Assembly: GCF_003856835.1 (NCBI RefSeq)
Contig: NZ_CP034145.1
Span: forward strand, 2,480,001 to 2,544,000
From: Haloplanus aerogenes
GTDB lineage: Archaea; Halobacteriota; Halobacteria; Halobacteriales; Haloferacaceae
Length of the DNA stretch: 64,000 nucleotides
Direction: 5' to 3'
The translations under genes were made by a program, and so were the position numbers. Shown one piece after another: positions 23,291-31,959 of the stretch (the stretch's first letter is position 1; every line of letters starts with the position of its first letter). The notes below the pieces were generated by a model, which was not told where the DNA came from, made no database searches, and was given only the letters and a program-made list of their open reading frames with translations.

Positions 23291-26008
23291 TCAGCGGAAG
23301 CGGCCCAGCAGTTCGTAGTCGTGGTCCGGCGTGTACCGGCGGAACAGCAGGCTGTTGGCAAGCACCGAGACGCTGGAGAAGGCCATCGCGCCCGCGGCGA
23401 GGACGGGCTGGAGGAGCCCGAGCGACGCCAGCGGGATCATCGCGGTGTTGTAGCCGAGCGCCCACACGAGGTTCTGCTGGATCTTCGCCAGCGTCGCGTC
23501 GGAGATGCGGATGGCCTTCACCACGTCGAGCGGGTCGTTGCGCATCAGCGTCACGTCCGCCGCCTCGATGGCCACGTCCGTCCCCGAGCCGATAGCACAG
23601 CCGACGTACGCCACCACGAGCGCGGGGGCGTCGTTGACGCCGTCGCCGACCATCATCGCCCGTCGGCCCTCGTCCTGAATCGCCTCGACGGCGTCGGATT
23701 TGTCCTCCGGCAGGACTTCGGCGCGGACGTTGGCGGGATCGATACCCACCTGCTCGGCCACCGCGCGAGCGGTGCGCTCGTTGTCGCCGGTGAGCATCAT
23801 CACGTCGAGACCGCGCGCCCGGAGCGCGCTCACGGCGTCTTTCGCGCTCTCTTTCACCGTGTCGGCGTCGGCGACGACACCGAGGAGTTTGCCTGCCGCT
23901 CGCGGCTGGTCGCCGCTCGCATCGCGATTCTCGCTTCGCTCCGAATCGCGCATCGCGACTAGCATCGCCGTCTTCCCCTCCGATTCGAGCCGTTCCATCG
24001 TCGCCGCGGCGGGCGAGGGGTCGATCCCCTCGTCCCGGAGGAGTTTCCGATTGCCGACGAGCACCTCGCTCCCCTCGACCGTCGCCCGGACGCCGTGGCC
24101 GGGGACGTTCTCGAAGTTCTCGGGGTCGCTCACCTCGATGCCCCGCGCTTTCGCGCCCTCGACGATGGCGCGGGCGAGGGGGTGTTCGCTCCCGTGTTCG
24201 GCCGTCGCGGCGAGGCGGAGCACGTCGTCTTCGGTCAGCCGGTCGGGCGCCGCCAACTGGCCGCCGTCGGTGGCGCCGCCGCCGTCCGTGATCGGGTTGT
24301 CGTCCGCATCGACGGAGCCTCCGGCTCCGTCTGTCCGTTGCGTCTCCGACGCAACGCTATCAAACACCACCACGTCCGTCAACTCCATCTCACCCTCGGT
24401 CAGCGTCCCCGTCTTGTCGAAGACGACCGTGTCCACGTCCTTCGCGCGTTCGAGGATGTCACCACCCTTGAACAGGACGCCGTTCTGCGCGCCGATGGTC
24501 GTCCCGACCATCGTCGCCGCGGGGGTCGCCAGCCCCAGCGCACAGGGACAGGCGATGAGGACGGCGGACGCGAACACGACGACGGCGAACTCGAACACCG
24601 AGACCGTCCCGCCGACGACGGCGGGGCCGCCCGCGACCAGTCCCCAGAGCGGGAGCCAGCCGACGAATCCAGCCAGCGCCTCGGGGAAAAGATACCAGAC
24701 GGCGCCCCACAGGAGGGCGTTGACGATGACCGCGGGCACGAAGTACGCGGAGATGCGGTCCGCGAGATTCTGGATGTCGGGCTGGCGGGACTGGGCCTCT
24801 TTGACCGTCCGAACGATCTGCTGGAGCGCCGTGTCCGTGCCGACCCTCGTCGCCTCGACGACGAGGACGCCGTTCTCGTTGATCGTGGAGCCGACCACCT
24901 CGTCGCCCTCGCCTTTCTCGACGGGGACGGACTCGCCGGTGACCATCGACTCGTCGACGGCGCTCTGGCCCGAGACGACGACGCCGTCGGTCGGAACCTT
25001 CTCGCCGGGGCGGACCTTCATCCGGTCGCCCACCTCGACGTCTTCGAGCGGTACGTCCTCCTCACTGCCGTCCTCGCGGACGACGGTAGCCGTCTCGGCC
25101 TCCATCTCCAGCAGTTTGCGGAGCGCCTCGCCGGCCTGTCCCTTCGACCGGGCTTCGAGGTAGTTGCCCAGCGTGATGAACACGAGGATGAGCGCCGCCG
25201 TGTCGAAGTAGAGGCCGCCGGCTATCAGGCCGAGGAGAACGGCGACGGAGTAGACGTACGCCGTCGAGGAACCGAGCGCGATCAGCACGTCCATGTTGGC
25301 GCGGCCGTTCTTCACGACGGCCTTGTACGAGTTCTTGTAGAACGGCCAGCCGAGGACGGCCTGGACCGGCGTCGCGAGCAGGAACTCGGTCCAGCCGAAC
25401 GCGACGCCGAAGACGCGGTCGGGAAGGACGTCACCCCCGAGCAGGAGCTTTTCGACGAGAAAGAGGAGAAGCGGCGCCGCCAGTGCCGCGCCGAAGAGCG
25501 TCAGGCGGCGCTGTCGACGGATCTCGGCCTCGCGGGCGGCTTCGCGGGCGTCGGGCGCCGACTCGCCATCTCCGCCCTCGTCGTCCGCCTCGCGGACCGG
25601 CGAGTAGCCCGCCTCCTCGATGGCGTCGTAGAGGGCGTCGACCGAGGTTGCCCCGGAGACGTAGGTGACTTGCGCCTCGTCGGTGGCGTAGTTCACCTCC
25701 GCGTCGACGACCCCGGGCGTGCCTTCGAGAGCCGTCTCGTTGGTGTCCGCGCAGTTCGCACACGACATGTCGGTGATGGCGATGGTCACGGACTCGGTGA
25801 CGACACCGTAGCCCGCGTCCTCGACCGCCGCGACGAGGTCCCCGAGCGACACCGTCTCGGGATCGTACTCGACGGTCCCCTCGTCCGTGGCGAAGTTGAC
25901 CGTCGCCTCTGACACGCCGTCGAGGGCCTCCAGCGCATCCCCGATCGTCGACGAGCAGTTGGCGCAGGACATGCCCGTGATGTCGAGGTGAATCGTGCGG
26001 GTACTCAT
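23291..26008 (-). CDS. copA: Copper-translocating P1B-type ATPase
   Basis: 905-residue Cu+ export pump. Two N-terminal HMA domains have CxxC sites (MSCANC, C15/C18 and C83/C86). Then membrane helices, the actuator TGES motif (about 357-360), the CPC copper site (487-489), the phosphorylated Asp in [10 protein letters not shown] (D531), the HP motif in [10 protein letters not shown] and the hinge [10 protein letters not shown]. The nucleotide domain holds two unusual linkers encoded by hairpin DNA (see repeats at 23923 and 24311). The start [15 protein letters not shown] at 26008 lies about 26 bp from a TATA-like box. It is adjacent to a TRASH regulator, copZ and DUF4396/DUF302 genes, a full copper cluster. 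Confidence 0.96.
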   Translation of the reverse strand: MSTRTIHLDITGMSCANCSSTIGDALEALDGVSEATVNFATDEGTVEYDPETVSLGDLVAAVEDAGYGVVTESVTIAITDMSCANCADTNETALEGTPGVVDAEVNYATDEAQVTYVSGATSVDALYDAIEEAGYSPVREADDEGGDGESAPDAREAAREAEIRRQRRLTLFGAALAAPLLLFLVEKLLLGGDVLPDRVFGVAFGWTEFLLATPVQAVLGWPFYKNSYKAVVKNGRANMDVLIALGSSTAYVYSVAVLLGLIAGGLYFDTAALILVFITLGNYLEARSKGQAGEALRKLLEMEAETATVVREDGSEEDVPLEDVEVGDRMKVRPGEKVPTDGVVVSGQSAVDESMVTGESVPVEKGEGDEVVGSTINENGVLVVEATRVGTDTALQQIVRTVKEAQSRQPDIQNLADRISAYFVPAVIVNALLWGAVWYLFPEALAGFVGWLPLWGLVAGGPAVVGGTVSVFEFAVVVFASAVLIACPCALGLATPAATMVGTTIGAQNGVLFKGGDILERAKDVDTVVFDKTGTLTEGEMELTDVVVFDSVASETQRTDGAGGSVDADDNPITDGGGATDGGQLAAPDRLTEDDVLRLAATAEHGSEHPLARAIVEGAKARGIEVSDPENFENVPGHGVRATVEGSEVLVGNRKLLRDEGIDPSPAAATMERLESEGKTAMLVAMRDSERSENRDASGDQPRAAGKLLGVVADADTVKESAKDAVSALRARGLDVMMLTGDNERTARAVAEQVGIDPANVRAEVLPEDKSDAVEAIQDEGRRAMMVGDGVNDAPALVVAYVGCAIGSGTDVAIEAADVTLMRNDPLDVVKAIRISDATLAKIQQNLVWALGYNTAMIPLASLGLLQPVLAAGAMAFSSVSVLANSLLFRRYTPDHDYELLGRFR
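23923..23950 (-). repeat. In-frame hairpin inside copA with loop TCGCTTCGCTC
   Basis: CGCGATTC (23923-23930) and GAATCGCG (23943-23950) form a perfect 8-bp stem around a loop TCGCTTCGCTCC. It encodes the polar linker [10 protein letters not shown] in the CopA nucleotide-binding domain. The same 11-nt loop sits in hairpins at 10474-10498 and 57143-57166, with unrelated stems. Confidence 0.6.
24311..24355 (-). repeat. Two adjacent perfect hairpins inside copA
   Basis: GACGGAGCC/GGCTCCGTC (24311-24319, 24323-24331; 9 bp) and GTTGCGTC/GACGCAAC (24337-24344, 24348-24355; 8 bp) lie side by side, each with the loop TCC. They encode an acidic linker between the phosphorylation site and the nucleotide-binding region, where CopA homologues vary in length. 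Confidence 0.55.
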
Positions 26009-26079
26009 GATACTCGCAACTAGGGGACCCACCTTTAGTTCGTTTGCGACTTCGAAATCGGCAGTCTGGCTCGATTCAG

Positions 26080-26094
26080 CTTTCGAATCGAAAG
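26080..26094. promoter_or_regulatory. Palindrome upstream of copA, candidate copper-regulator site
   Basis: CTTTCGAATCGAAAG is a perfect 7-1-7 palindrome 72 bp upstream of the copA start. Its first ten bases recur at 26746-26755 in the shared promoter region of the Lrp/TRASH gene and copZ. A TATA-like element for copA is read on the minus strand near 26033. Confidence 0.45.
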
Positions 26095-26108
26095 TGACGA
26101 GCGTGTCG

Positions 26109-26699
26109 TCACGCCTCCTCGGCAAGTCGCTGGTACCGCTCCTCGAACCGGCTTCGACACGACGGACAGCAGAAGTGATAGACGGTGTCGTCGATGCGCG
26201 CCGACTCGCCCTCGCTGTCGACGGTGTTGCCACACTCGACGCAGGTGACGGCGAACTCGGTGCCGTCGAGCGACGGGGTCCACTCGGCTTCGTCGACGAG
26301 CGTGACGGTGTACGCGGTCGTCGGCACGTCGTCGAGGAGGCTCTCGACCCACCGCCGGACGTTCGCGCCCTCGGCACGGCCGTAGAACCAGACCTTCCCC
26401 TCGGCGGTCACGAACACGTGTTCGACGCCGTCGGCGCCGGCGAGTCGGTCCCGGAGCGTGTCGACGACCTCGGGGGCGTTGTCGAACTGGACGAACATCG
26501 GGACGCCGGCGCGGAGATACTCGCGATTCACGTCGACGGTGAACCCCTCGACGATCCCCGCCTCCTGCAGTCGCGTCACGCGGTCGGAGACGGCCGGACC
26601 GGAGAGCCCCACCTTCTCGCCGATGGAACTGAACGACCGGCGCGCGTCTTCGGCCAGCAAGGAGAGTATCTCCATGTCCGTCTCGTCCAGATTGCGCAT
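26109..26699 (-). CDS. Lrp/AsnC-type regulator with C-terminal TRASH metal domain
   Basis: 196 residues. An AsnC-type HTH (1-60: [41 protein letters not shown]) is followed by an alpha/beta core and a C-terminal TRASH domain with C153, C156, C177, C178 and C181 (TCVEC, FCCPSC). TRASH domains bind Cu+ or other soft metals; archaeal regulators of this build control copper pumps, and its place between copA and copZ supports that. It is divergent from copZ and upstream of copA on the same strand, and has its own TATA-like box (acaatatcc, 26723-26731). The earlier in-frame methionine is inside the divergent promoter and is rejected. Confidence 0.9.
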   Translation of the reverse strand: MRNLDETDMEILSLLAEDARRSFSSIGEKVGLSGPAVSDRVTRLQEAGIVEGFTVDVNREYLRAGVPMFVQFDNAPEVVDTLRDRLAGADGVEHVFVTAEGKVWFYGRAEGANVRRWVESLLDDVPTTAYTVTLVDEAEWTPSLDGTEFAVTCVECGNTVDSEGESARIDDTVYHFCCPSCRSRFEERYQRLAEEA

Positions 26700-26745
26700 A
26701 GTCCTCCGTAGAAACCGCAGATACAATATCCTTCCCCGCCACTCA

Positions 26746-26755
26746 CTTTCGAATC
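26746..26755. promoter_or_regulatory. CTTTCGAATC motif in the regulator/copZ intergenic region
   Basis: A ten-base identity with the copA-upstream palindrome, placed between the divergent start codons of the Lrp/TRASH gene and copZ. Candidate operator; the second palindrome arm is not conserved here (followed by CAACG). Confidence 0.35.
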
Positions 26756-26830
26756 CAACGTCGATCGACCGCGGCCCTTCGGCGTCGAAACGACAACGCA
26801 AAAAGACGGTCGCCCCCAATCGACGACCGT

Positions 26831-27055
26831 ATGTCGCAGACGATCACTGTCGACGGGATGTCCTGTGAACACTGTGAACGGACGGTCGAAGACGCGCTCG
26901 AAGCCGTCGACGGCGTCACCGCCGCGACCGCCGACCACGAGGCGGCATCCGTGACGGTCGAGGGAGAAGCGGACACCGAGACGCTCGTCGTCGCCGTCGA
27001 GGACGCGGGCTACGAGGCACCGGCGCGACCGACGCTGCCCGGTTCGGGCCGCTAG
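26831..27055 (+). CDS. copZ: Copper chaperone, HMA domain
   Basis: 74 residues, one ferredoxin-like HMA domain with GMSCEHC (Cu-binding CxxC at about residues 12-15) and VVAVEDAGYEAPA. It should carry Cu+ to CopA's N-terminal domains. It is divergent from the Lrp/TRASH regulator; the A-rich cgcaaaaagac at about 26798 stands 26-33 bp before the start. It is followed at 50 bp by the DUF4396 membrane protein. Confidence 0.93.
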   Translation: MSQTITVDGMSCEHCERTVEDALEAVDGVTAATADHEAASVTVEGEADTETLVVAVEDAGYEAPARPTLPGSGR

Positions 27056-27105
27056 CCACAACCCCGTTAAACGAGCCGCGGCTATTCCGACACGGCGAGT
27101 TCTCT

Positions 27106-27837
27106 ATGCCACTCGACCAGTTCTTCACGCGGATCGAGCAGTCGGCCGCTCCCGCTCGCGAGATACTGAAACCGATCCTGTCGGACCCGCGGGTGATCAC
27201 CCTCTGGGCGCTCCTCGTCCTCATCTCGGTCGGCATCCTCTGGTGGGACGTTCGTGAGCGCAACCAGGCGTTGCCCTCGATGATGAAAGGCGTCTGGACG
27301 CTCGTCGTGTGCTACTCCGGGCCGTTCGGCCTGTTGCTCTACTGGTACGGCGGCCGCACGCAGATCAGTCACGACTCGCTGTGGCGGCGGGGCGTCCGCT
27401 CGACGGCTCACTGTTACTCCGGGTGTGGCGCCGGCGAAGTCGTCGGCGTCACGCTGGCACAGGGTATCCTCGCGCTCACGGTCGGCTGGGTCGCCGCCAT
27501 CACCTTCGGCTTCGCGTACCTGTTCGGCTACGCGCTCACCGTCGGCCCGCTGATGCAGGAGGGCGTCGCCTTCAAGCAGGCGATGCTCGACGCCCTGTAC
27601 AGCGAGACGCCGTCGATCACGATCATGGAGGTCGTCGCCATCGGGGCGGACCTCCTGCTGGCGTCGGGGACGCACATGGGCCAGCCGCTGTTCTGGATGG
27701 CGCTCGTGTTCTCCCTCTCGCTGGGCTTTCTCGCCGCCTTCCCCGTGAACGTCCTGCTCGTCCACGCGGGCGTCAAGGAGGGCATGAAGAATCCGGCCGA
27801 GATGGGAGGGCAAGGAGGCGCCTCGACCGCCGGCTGA
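27106..27837 (+). CDS. DUF4396 membrane protein with HC-GC motif
   Basis: 243 residues: helices at about 30-48, 62-80, 112-145, 170-188 and 195-218. The DUF4396 signature sits at residues 102-111, AHCYSGCGAGE, with H102, C103, C107 and E111 at the mouth of a membrane helix. A His/Cys/Glu cluster of this kind could bind a soft metal. It lies 50 bp after copZ in the same direction, which points to a copper role (export, delivery or sensing), but no biochemistry for the family is known to me. An acidic/Gly-rich tail follows. Confidence 0.8.
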   Translation: MPLDQFFTRIEQSAAPAREILKPILSDPRVITLWALLVLISVGILWWDVRERNQALPSMMKGVWTLVVCYSGPFGLLLYWYGGRTQISHDSLWRRGVRSTAHCYSGCGAGEVVGVTLAQGILALTVGWVAAITFGFAYLFGYALTVGPLMQEGVAFKQAMLDALYSETPSITIMEVVAIGADLLLASGTHMGQPLFWMALVFSLSLGFLAAFPVNVLLVHAGVKEGMKNPAEMGGQGGASTAG

Positions 27838-27845
27838 CGGCGACG

Positions 27846-28244
27846 TCAGTCTCCGCCGTCGACGGCGGTCAGGACGCGTTCGAACCGGTCCCGAACCTCG
27901 CCCGCGATGGAATCGAGTTGGGGGTTGTCGGCGACGCCGACGAGTCGCTCGGGATCGACGGCGCTCACCGTGACACTTCCGTCGTCGGCTTCGTAGACGA
28001 TCACGTTGCAGGGGAGCAACGCCCCCAGTTCGAGTTCCTCCTCCATCCCCTCGTAGGCCAACTGGGGATTGCACGCGCCGAGAATCCGGTAGCGACGGTA
28101 CTCCACGTCGAGTTTCTCCGCGAACGTTCCCTGCACGTCGATGTCACAGAGGACACCGAACCCCTCGTCTTGCAGCGCATCGACAGTCGTGTCGACGACG
28201 GCGTCGAACGGCGCGTCGACACTGATTTTCATTGTATAGGACAT
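27846..28244 (-). CDS. DUF302 domain protein
   Basis: 132 residues, MSYTMKISVDAPFDAVVDTTVDALQDEGFGVLCDIDVQG..., the TATA-box-like DUF302 fold. It includes YRILGACNPQLAYEGMEEE, where the Cys is conserved, and LLPCNVIVYEADDGSVTVS. DUF302 proteins are widespread, often near heavy-metal or oxidative-stress genes; function is unknown and ligand binding through the conserved Cys/Asn is possible. It is convergent with the DUF4396 gene, 8 bp apart, at the edge of the copper cluster. Confidence 0.86.
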   Translation of the reverse strand: MSYTMKISVDAPFDAVVDTTVDALQDEGFGVLCDIDVQGTFAEKLDVEYRRYRILGACNPQLAYEGMEEELELGALLPCNVIVYEADDGSVTVSAVDPERLVGVADNPQLDSIAGEVRDRFERVLTAVDGGD

Positions 28245-28355
28245 ACTTCACAATATCGCTGTGCAGGCTAATAGCAGTTTCGCAGGGGGACGCCACGAAG
28301 GGCGAGTCCGCGAGCGCCCCCAACATCCATAGGTCGACAGGCGCCATGACCGGAC

Positions 28356-28739
28356 GTGCCCTCCACGAACCGACTGGCCGGCGTCTACGCGTGGGTCACG
28401 GACCAGCGACAGGTCACGATTCTCGTCGCGATACTCGTCGCCCTGCCGACGGCGTACGCATTCCACGCGACGTTCGGCGGGGACACGACGGGCGGTGGCT
28501 TCCTACTCCTGATGACGCTCGCGGTCGGCGTCCCCACCGCGTACGACACGCACTGGCCGGCGTACGACCGGACGTGGCAGGCCGTCGGCTGGGTGTTCGC
28601 GGCCTGTGTCGTCGCCACCGTCGAGTTCGTCGGGCTCTACCTCGTCGGAACGGCGCTGGGACTCGCGCCGATACCCGCCGCCATCGGGGCGTTTCTCGTC
28701 ACGTATCTCGGAACGTTCGCGTGGCTCGCGAGTCGATAG
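28356..28739 (+). CDS. Four-helix membrane protein, unknown
   Basis: 127 residues with a GTG start. Four hydrophobic segments (about 20-38, 45-60, 73-98, 104-122) joined by short loops, with a charged AYDTHWPAYDRTWQ stretch between helices 2 and 3. No motif is recognised. It may be a small haloarchaeal integral protein. The start is uncertain because no ATG lies nearby in frame. Confidence 0.6.
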   Translation: MPSTNRLAGVYAWVTDQRQVTILVAILVALPTAYAFHATFGGDTTGGGFLLLMTLAVGVPTAYDTHWPAYDRTWQAVGWVFAACVVATVEFVGLYLVGTALGLAPIPAAIGAFLVTYLGTFAWLASR

Positions 28740-28804
28740 CGGCGTCGATGAACCGAGGCGACGGTGCCGAACACCTTTATCGCCGCAGGCGTCGAATCCG
28801 ACGT

Positions 28805-29263
28805 ATGACCGTAGACGTCGAGGTCCCGCCGCCGCCGGAACTGGAGCGAATCGACCCGAACGAGTACGAGGACGCCGACGTGGTCGGTGACACGGACTAC
28901 AAACGCGACGAAATCGAGGCGTTGCTCCGCGACGGTGCGTGGGCGGAGGCGTTCACCGAGTGGGCGGCCGACACCGGTATGGACGAACGCGAGTTCGACA
29001 TCGTCACCGACCTCGACATGCTCCGGCAGTTCGACTTCTTCTGGGACTCCTTCGCGGAGCGGGTCGGCTACCACGCGCCCGGTATCCCGGAAGACTGGAA
29101 GGAGCGGAACTACCACCCCGAACTCGACTCGTGGGGCACCGTCTCCTCCATCAACGCCAGCCTGACCGAACTCGGACAGATCGTCTGTGACGTGTTGCTC
29201 GACGAGTACATCGACTGGGAGACGGAGTACGAGGCGCCGGACGACCTTCCGGACTTCGAGTAG
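28805..29263 (+). CDS. Haloarchaeal conserved acidic protein, unknown
   Basis: 152 residues, strongly acidic and aromatic-rich toward the C-terminus: DPNEYEDADVVGDTDYKRDEIEALL, ERVGYHAPGIPEDWKERNYHPEL, DEYIDWETEYEAPDDLPDFE. Probably all-alpha and soluble. I do not recognise the family. A TATA-like acctttatcg stands about 25 bp before the ATG, so the gene is likely expressed as a leaderless mRNA. It is convergent with the LOV kinase, 5 bp apart. Confidence 0.7.
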   Translation: MTVDVEVPPPPELERIDPNEYEDADVVGDTDYKRDEIEALLRDGAWAEAFTEWAADTGMDEREFDIVTDLDMLRQFDFFWDSFAERVGYHAPGIPEDWKERNYHPELDSWGTVSSINASLTELGQIVCDVLLDEYIDWETEYEAPDDLPDFE

Positions 29264-29268
29264 GCGGT

Positions 29269-30735
29269 CTACGCGTTCGTCGGGACGGAGAGCCGAACGA
29301 TGCTGCCTCCGGCATCACTCTCGGCCACGTCGAACCGGCCGCCCGCCTTGGTGACGACCCAGTAGATCAGCCAGAGGCCGAGGCGCTCCGCGTGGTTCAG
29401 CGGCGTCTCACCGCCTTCGAGGACTTCTATCTCTTTCTCCGGGATACCCGGCCCCTCGTCTTCGACCTCGATGTCGACCCACCCGTCCGCCCGGGTTTCG
29501 ATCCGAATCTCGACCGACGGAGCCGGCGACTCGTCGTGTTTGATGGCGTTCTCGACCGCCTCCTCGATAGCGGCCATCAGGCCAGTCACCCCGACCGGGA
29601 CGGACTCCTCGGGGAGCGTGGCCGTGATTGTCGCCTCGGGGTAGCGGTCTTCGAAGATGTCGATCAGCCCGTTCACGTGAGCCGTCAGTTCGACCGGTAC
29701 CCGTGCGGCGCCGGCCGCGGAGATGATACGCTCGGACTCCCGAACCGACTCCGCGAGACCCATGAGGTCGAGCGACGCGTTCCGGATCGTTTCGAGCGAC
29801 GCTGGCTCCGCACCGTCCTCGAACTCCTCGCGGAGCAACGCCACGTGCCCCTCGATCACGTTCATCTTGTTTTTCAGGTTGTGACTGAGAACGCGGTTCA
29901 ACACCTCCAGCCGACGTTCCCGGATCTTTCGGTCGGTGATTTCCGTCTGGAAGCCGACGAAGTTCGCGACGGCCCCGTCGTCGCCACGGACCGGTGAAAT
30001 ATCGAGCTTCTGCCAGATTCGCTCGCCGCGCTTGCGGTAGTTCACGATGTCGACCGACACCGGCCGTTCGGCGTCGATCCGCTCCCGGAGTCGCCGTCGC
30101 GTCTCCGGATCGGTGTCCGGCCCCTGCAGGAACCGGCAGTTCCGACCGAGCGCCTCCGAACGGTCGTAACCCGTGAGTTCCTCGAAGCGCTCGTTCACGT
30201 ACACTATCGGGTTGTCGTCGCGGTCCGGGTCGGTGATCGTGATTCCCACTGGCGCCTCGTCCATCGCCCGTTCCCTCAGTCGGAGGTCGGCGACCGTCTC
30301 CTCGAGTTCCCTGGACCGCGCCTCTAGCTCCGCGGCGGTCCGGCGGCGTTCGACCAGATTCCCGATCCGGGTGCGGAGTTCCGCCGCCTCGACCGAGAGT
30401 TCGATCACGTCGTCGACGTACTCCCAGACGCCCGTCTCCGTCGCCAAATCGGTGTCGACGGGAACCAGTAGCACGAACGGACAGAAGACGTCGGTCGCGT
30501 CGCGTTCGGCTTGGATCCGGTCCGCGATCCGGTCGAACTCGGCGTGTCCGACGAGACAACAGTCGAACGTCGTCTCGAGGTCGCTGGGATCGTCCGTCAC
30601 CTCGATACGGTAGTCGTCGAGCGTCTCCGCCACCAGGTCGTAGTGTCGTCCCGACTGCACGAACAGCAGGACCCGTGGCTCGTCGGCGGCGCTGTCGTGC
30701 CCGGCCAACCGGTCTGTATTCGTGTCGTGGGACAT
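29269..30735 (-). CDS. LOV-domain sensor histidine kinase
   Basis: 488 residues. Residues 20-130 form a receiver-like domain (RVLLFVQSGRHYDLVAETL...). Residues 155-270 are a PAS domain with the flavin-binding LOV signature GRNCRFLQG (adduct-forming C200), the NYRKRG Asn (N232) and the FVGFQTE Gln (Q263), so a blue-light photocycle is predicted. The kinase part starts at LSHNLKNKMNV (H285) and includes AAIEEAVENAIKHD and EDEGPGIP, with a degenerate G2 box (RLGLWLIYWV), as in haloarchaeal kinases. No response regulator gene lies next to it. Confidence 0.9.
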   Translation of the reverse strand: MSHDTNTDRLAGHDSAADEPRVLLFVQSGRHYDLVAETLDDYRIEVTDDPSDLETTFDCCLVGHAEFDRIADRIQAERDATDVFCPFVLLVPVDTDLATETGVWEYVDDVIELSVEAAELRTRIGNLVERRRTAAELEARSRELEETVADLRLRERAMDEAPVGITITDPDRDDNPIVYVNERFEELTGYDRSEALGRNCRFLQGPDTDPETRRRLRERIDAERPVSVDIVNYRKRGERIWQKLDISPVRGDDGAVANFVGFQTEITDRKIRERRLEVLNRVLSHNLKNKMNVIEGHVALLREEFEDGAEPASLETIRNASLDLMGLAESVRESERIISAAGAARVPVELTAHVNGLIDIFEDRYPEATITATLPEESVPVGVTGLMAAIEEAVENAIKHDESPAPSVEIRIETRADGWVDIEVEDEGPGIPEKEIEVLEGGETPLNHAERLGLWLIYWVVTKAGGRFDVAESDAGGSIVRLSVPTNA

Positions 30736-30874
30736 TCGTGGCGGAGTTAGCGTGCGTTCACACGGCTCGGAGCAGGATTTTAATCAGCCAGCCCTGATAG
30801 ATAGATGATCCGATTTACATCAGCTCGGATAGATGAACGGGGTGCCGAGACTGACACCGTTCGACCCCGGCGCG

Positions 30875-31360
30875 CTACGACTCCATCCGTTCGACGAGGC
30901 GCTCTAGCTGAGCGGCCCGGTCGTCGAGGGCGGCGTCCCGAAGGCGACGTTCGCCCTCGGTCGGGCAGTGGAGGTCGGGCACGGGCGTCGGGTCGCCGTC
31001 GTCGTCGACGGCGACGAACGTGAAAAACGAGGACGTGGTGGCGTACTCGGTGTCCGTTTGGGGGTTCTCCGCACGCACCTCGACGGTCACGTCGAGGCTC
31101 GTGCGACCCGTCTCGTAGACGTACGCCTCGACGACGACCACCTCGCCGAGGTCGATGGGCCGCTTGAAGTCGACGTGTTCCATCGACGCCGTGACGACCC
31201 CCTCGTTGGCGAAGCGCATCGCCGCGATGGCGCCGCAGACATCCATCCAGTGCAGGACCACGCCACCGAGCGCTCGCCCGTGTGTGTTCGTATCGTTCGG
31301 GAGGACGATCTCGGTCGTCTCGGTGTGCGACTCCGCGAGCGTCGCCGTCTCGTCAGTCAT
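30875..31360 (-). CDS. Acyl-CoA thioesterase (hotdog fold)
   Basis: 161 residues, BFIT/YciA-like. The hotdog signature NDTNTHGRALGGVVLHWMDVCGAIAA contains the conserved Asn/His-Gly...GG and Asp, and ASMEHVDFKRPIDLGEVVVVEAYV the central strand. It hydrolyses acyl-CoA to free acid and CoA; substrate length unknown. The start at 31360 (MTDETATLAE) is preferred over an upstream extension that would enter the bifunctional nuclease. The C-terminal ~40 residues are an acidic helix. Confidence 0.9.
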   Translation of the reverse strand: MTDETATLAESHTETTEIVLPNDTNTHGRALGGVVLHWMDVCGAIAAMRFANEGVVTASMEHVDFKRPIDLGEVVVVEAYVYETGRTSLDVTVEVRAENPQTDTEYATTSSFFTFVAVDDDGDPTPVPDLHCPTEGERRLRDAALDDRAAQLERLVERMES

Positions 31361-31432
31361 GCCGGATGGGAGAATCCCGGACGTGAAAAGTGCCGCCTCT
31401 CGGGTCGCCACGGCGGCCGACCGGCGCAGCCC

Positions 31433-31894
31433 CTATCGCTCGTCGTCGAAGTCGTCGATCCGTTCGGGTTCGAACTCGTCCTCGTGGCGGCCGGCGCGGT
31501 CGAGGACGCCGTCGGAGACGGTGATGGGGCAGTCCACCCGGACTGCGAGGGCGATGGCGTCGCTCGGTCGCGCGTCGAAGACGAACTTTCGGGGCTCGCC
31601 GTTCTCGTACTGCTCCACGTCGACTTTGGCGTAGAAGGTGCCGTCCGCCAAGTCGTCGATGCGGATGCCGTCGACGGCACCGCCGAACTCGGTAAGCATC
31701 TCGACCAGCAAGTCGTGTGTGAGCGGTCGCTCGAACGGTTCGCCGGAGAGTCCGAGCTGGATCGCCCGTGCCTGATCGGCCGTGATGACGATGGGGAGGT
31801 ACTCCTCGCGGGCAGCCAGCAGGACCGCCGGGACGTTCGAACCGTCCTCGCTCGTACCCACCCCGATGCCGGTCACCTCGGCGGTGTGCTCCAT
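31433..31894 (-). CDS. Bifunctional nuclease family protein (DUF151)
   Basis: 153 residues: MEHTAEVTGIGVGTSEDGSNVPAVLL..., then LPIVITADQARAIQLGLSGEPFERPLTHDLL, and DARPSDAIALAVRVDCPITVSD, the hallmark BFN/DUF151 box with SDAIALA. Plant members have DNase and RNase activity; bacterial and archaeal ones are unstudied. The acidic C-terminus extends beyond the fold. It is a single gene; the upstream Arg-rich extension of the frame is non-coding. Confidence 0.9.
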   Translation of the reverse strand: MEHTAEVTGIGVGTSEDGSNVPAVLLAAREEYLPIVITADQARAIQLGLSGEPFERPLTHDLLVEMLTEFGGAVDGIRIDDLADGTFYAKVDVEQYENGEPRKFVFDARPSDAIALAVRVDCPITVSDGVLDRAGRHEDEFEPERIDDFDDER

Positions 31895-31959
31895 ACGTGC
31901 CGTTTGGTGCGGGAAGTATGAATAGCTACGGGGCTTTCGTCTTCGACCGTCGCTCGACG

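Noticed and set aside
24095-25912. 605-codon plus-strand frame
   Set aside because: Antisense shadow of copA; no family features and composition typical of reversed acidic coding DNA.
23291-26377. Longer copA frame of 1028 codons
   Set aside because: The part before 26008 is antisense to the Lrp/TRASH regulator and basic in composition; [15 protein letters not shown] is the natural start.
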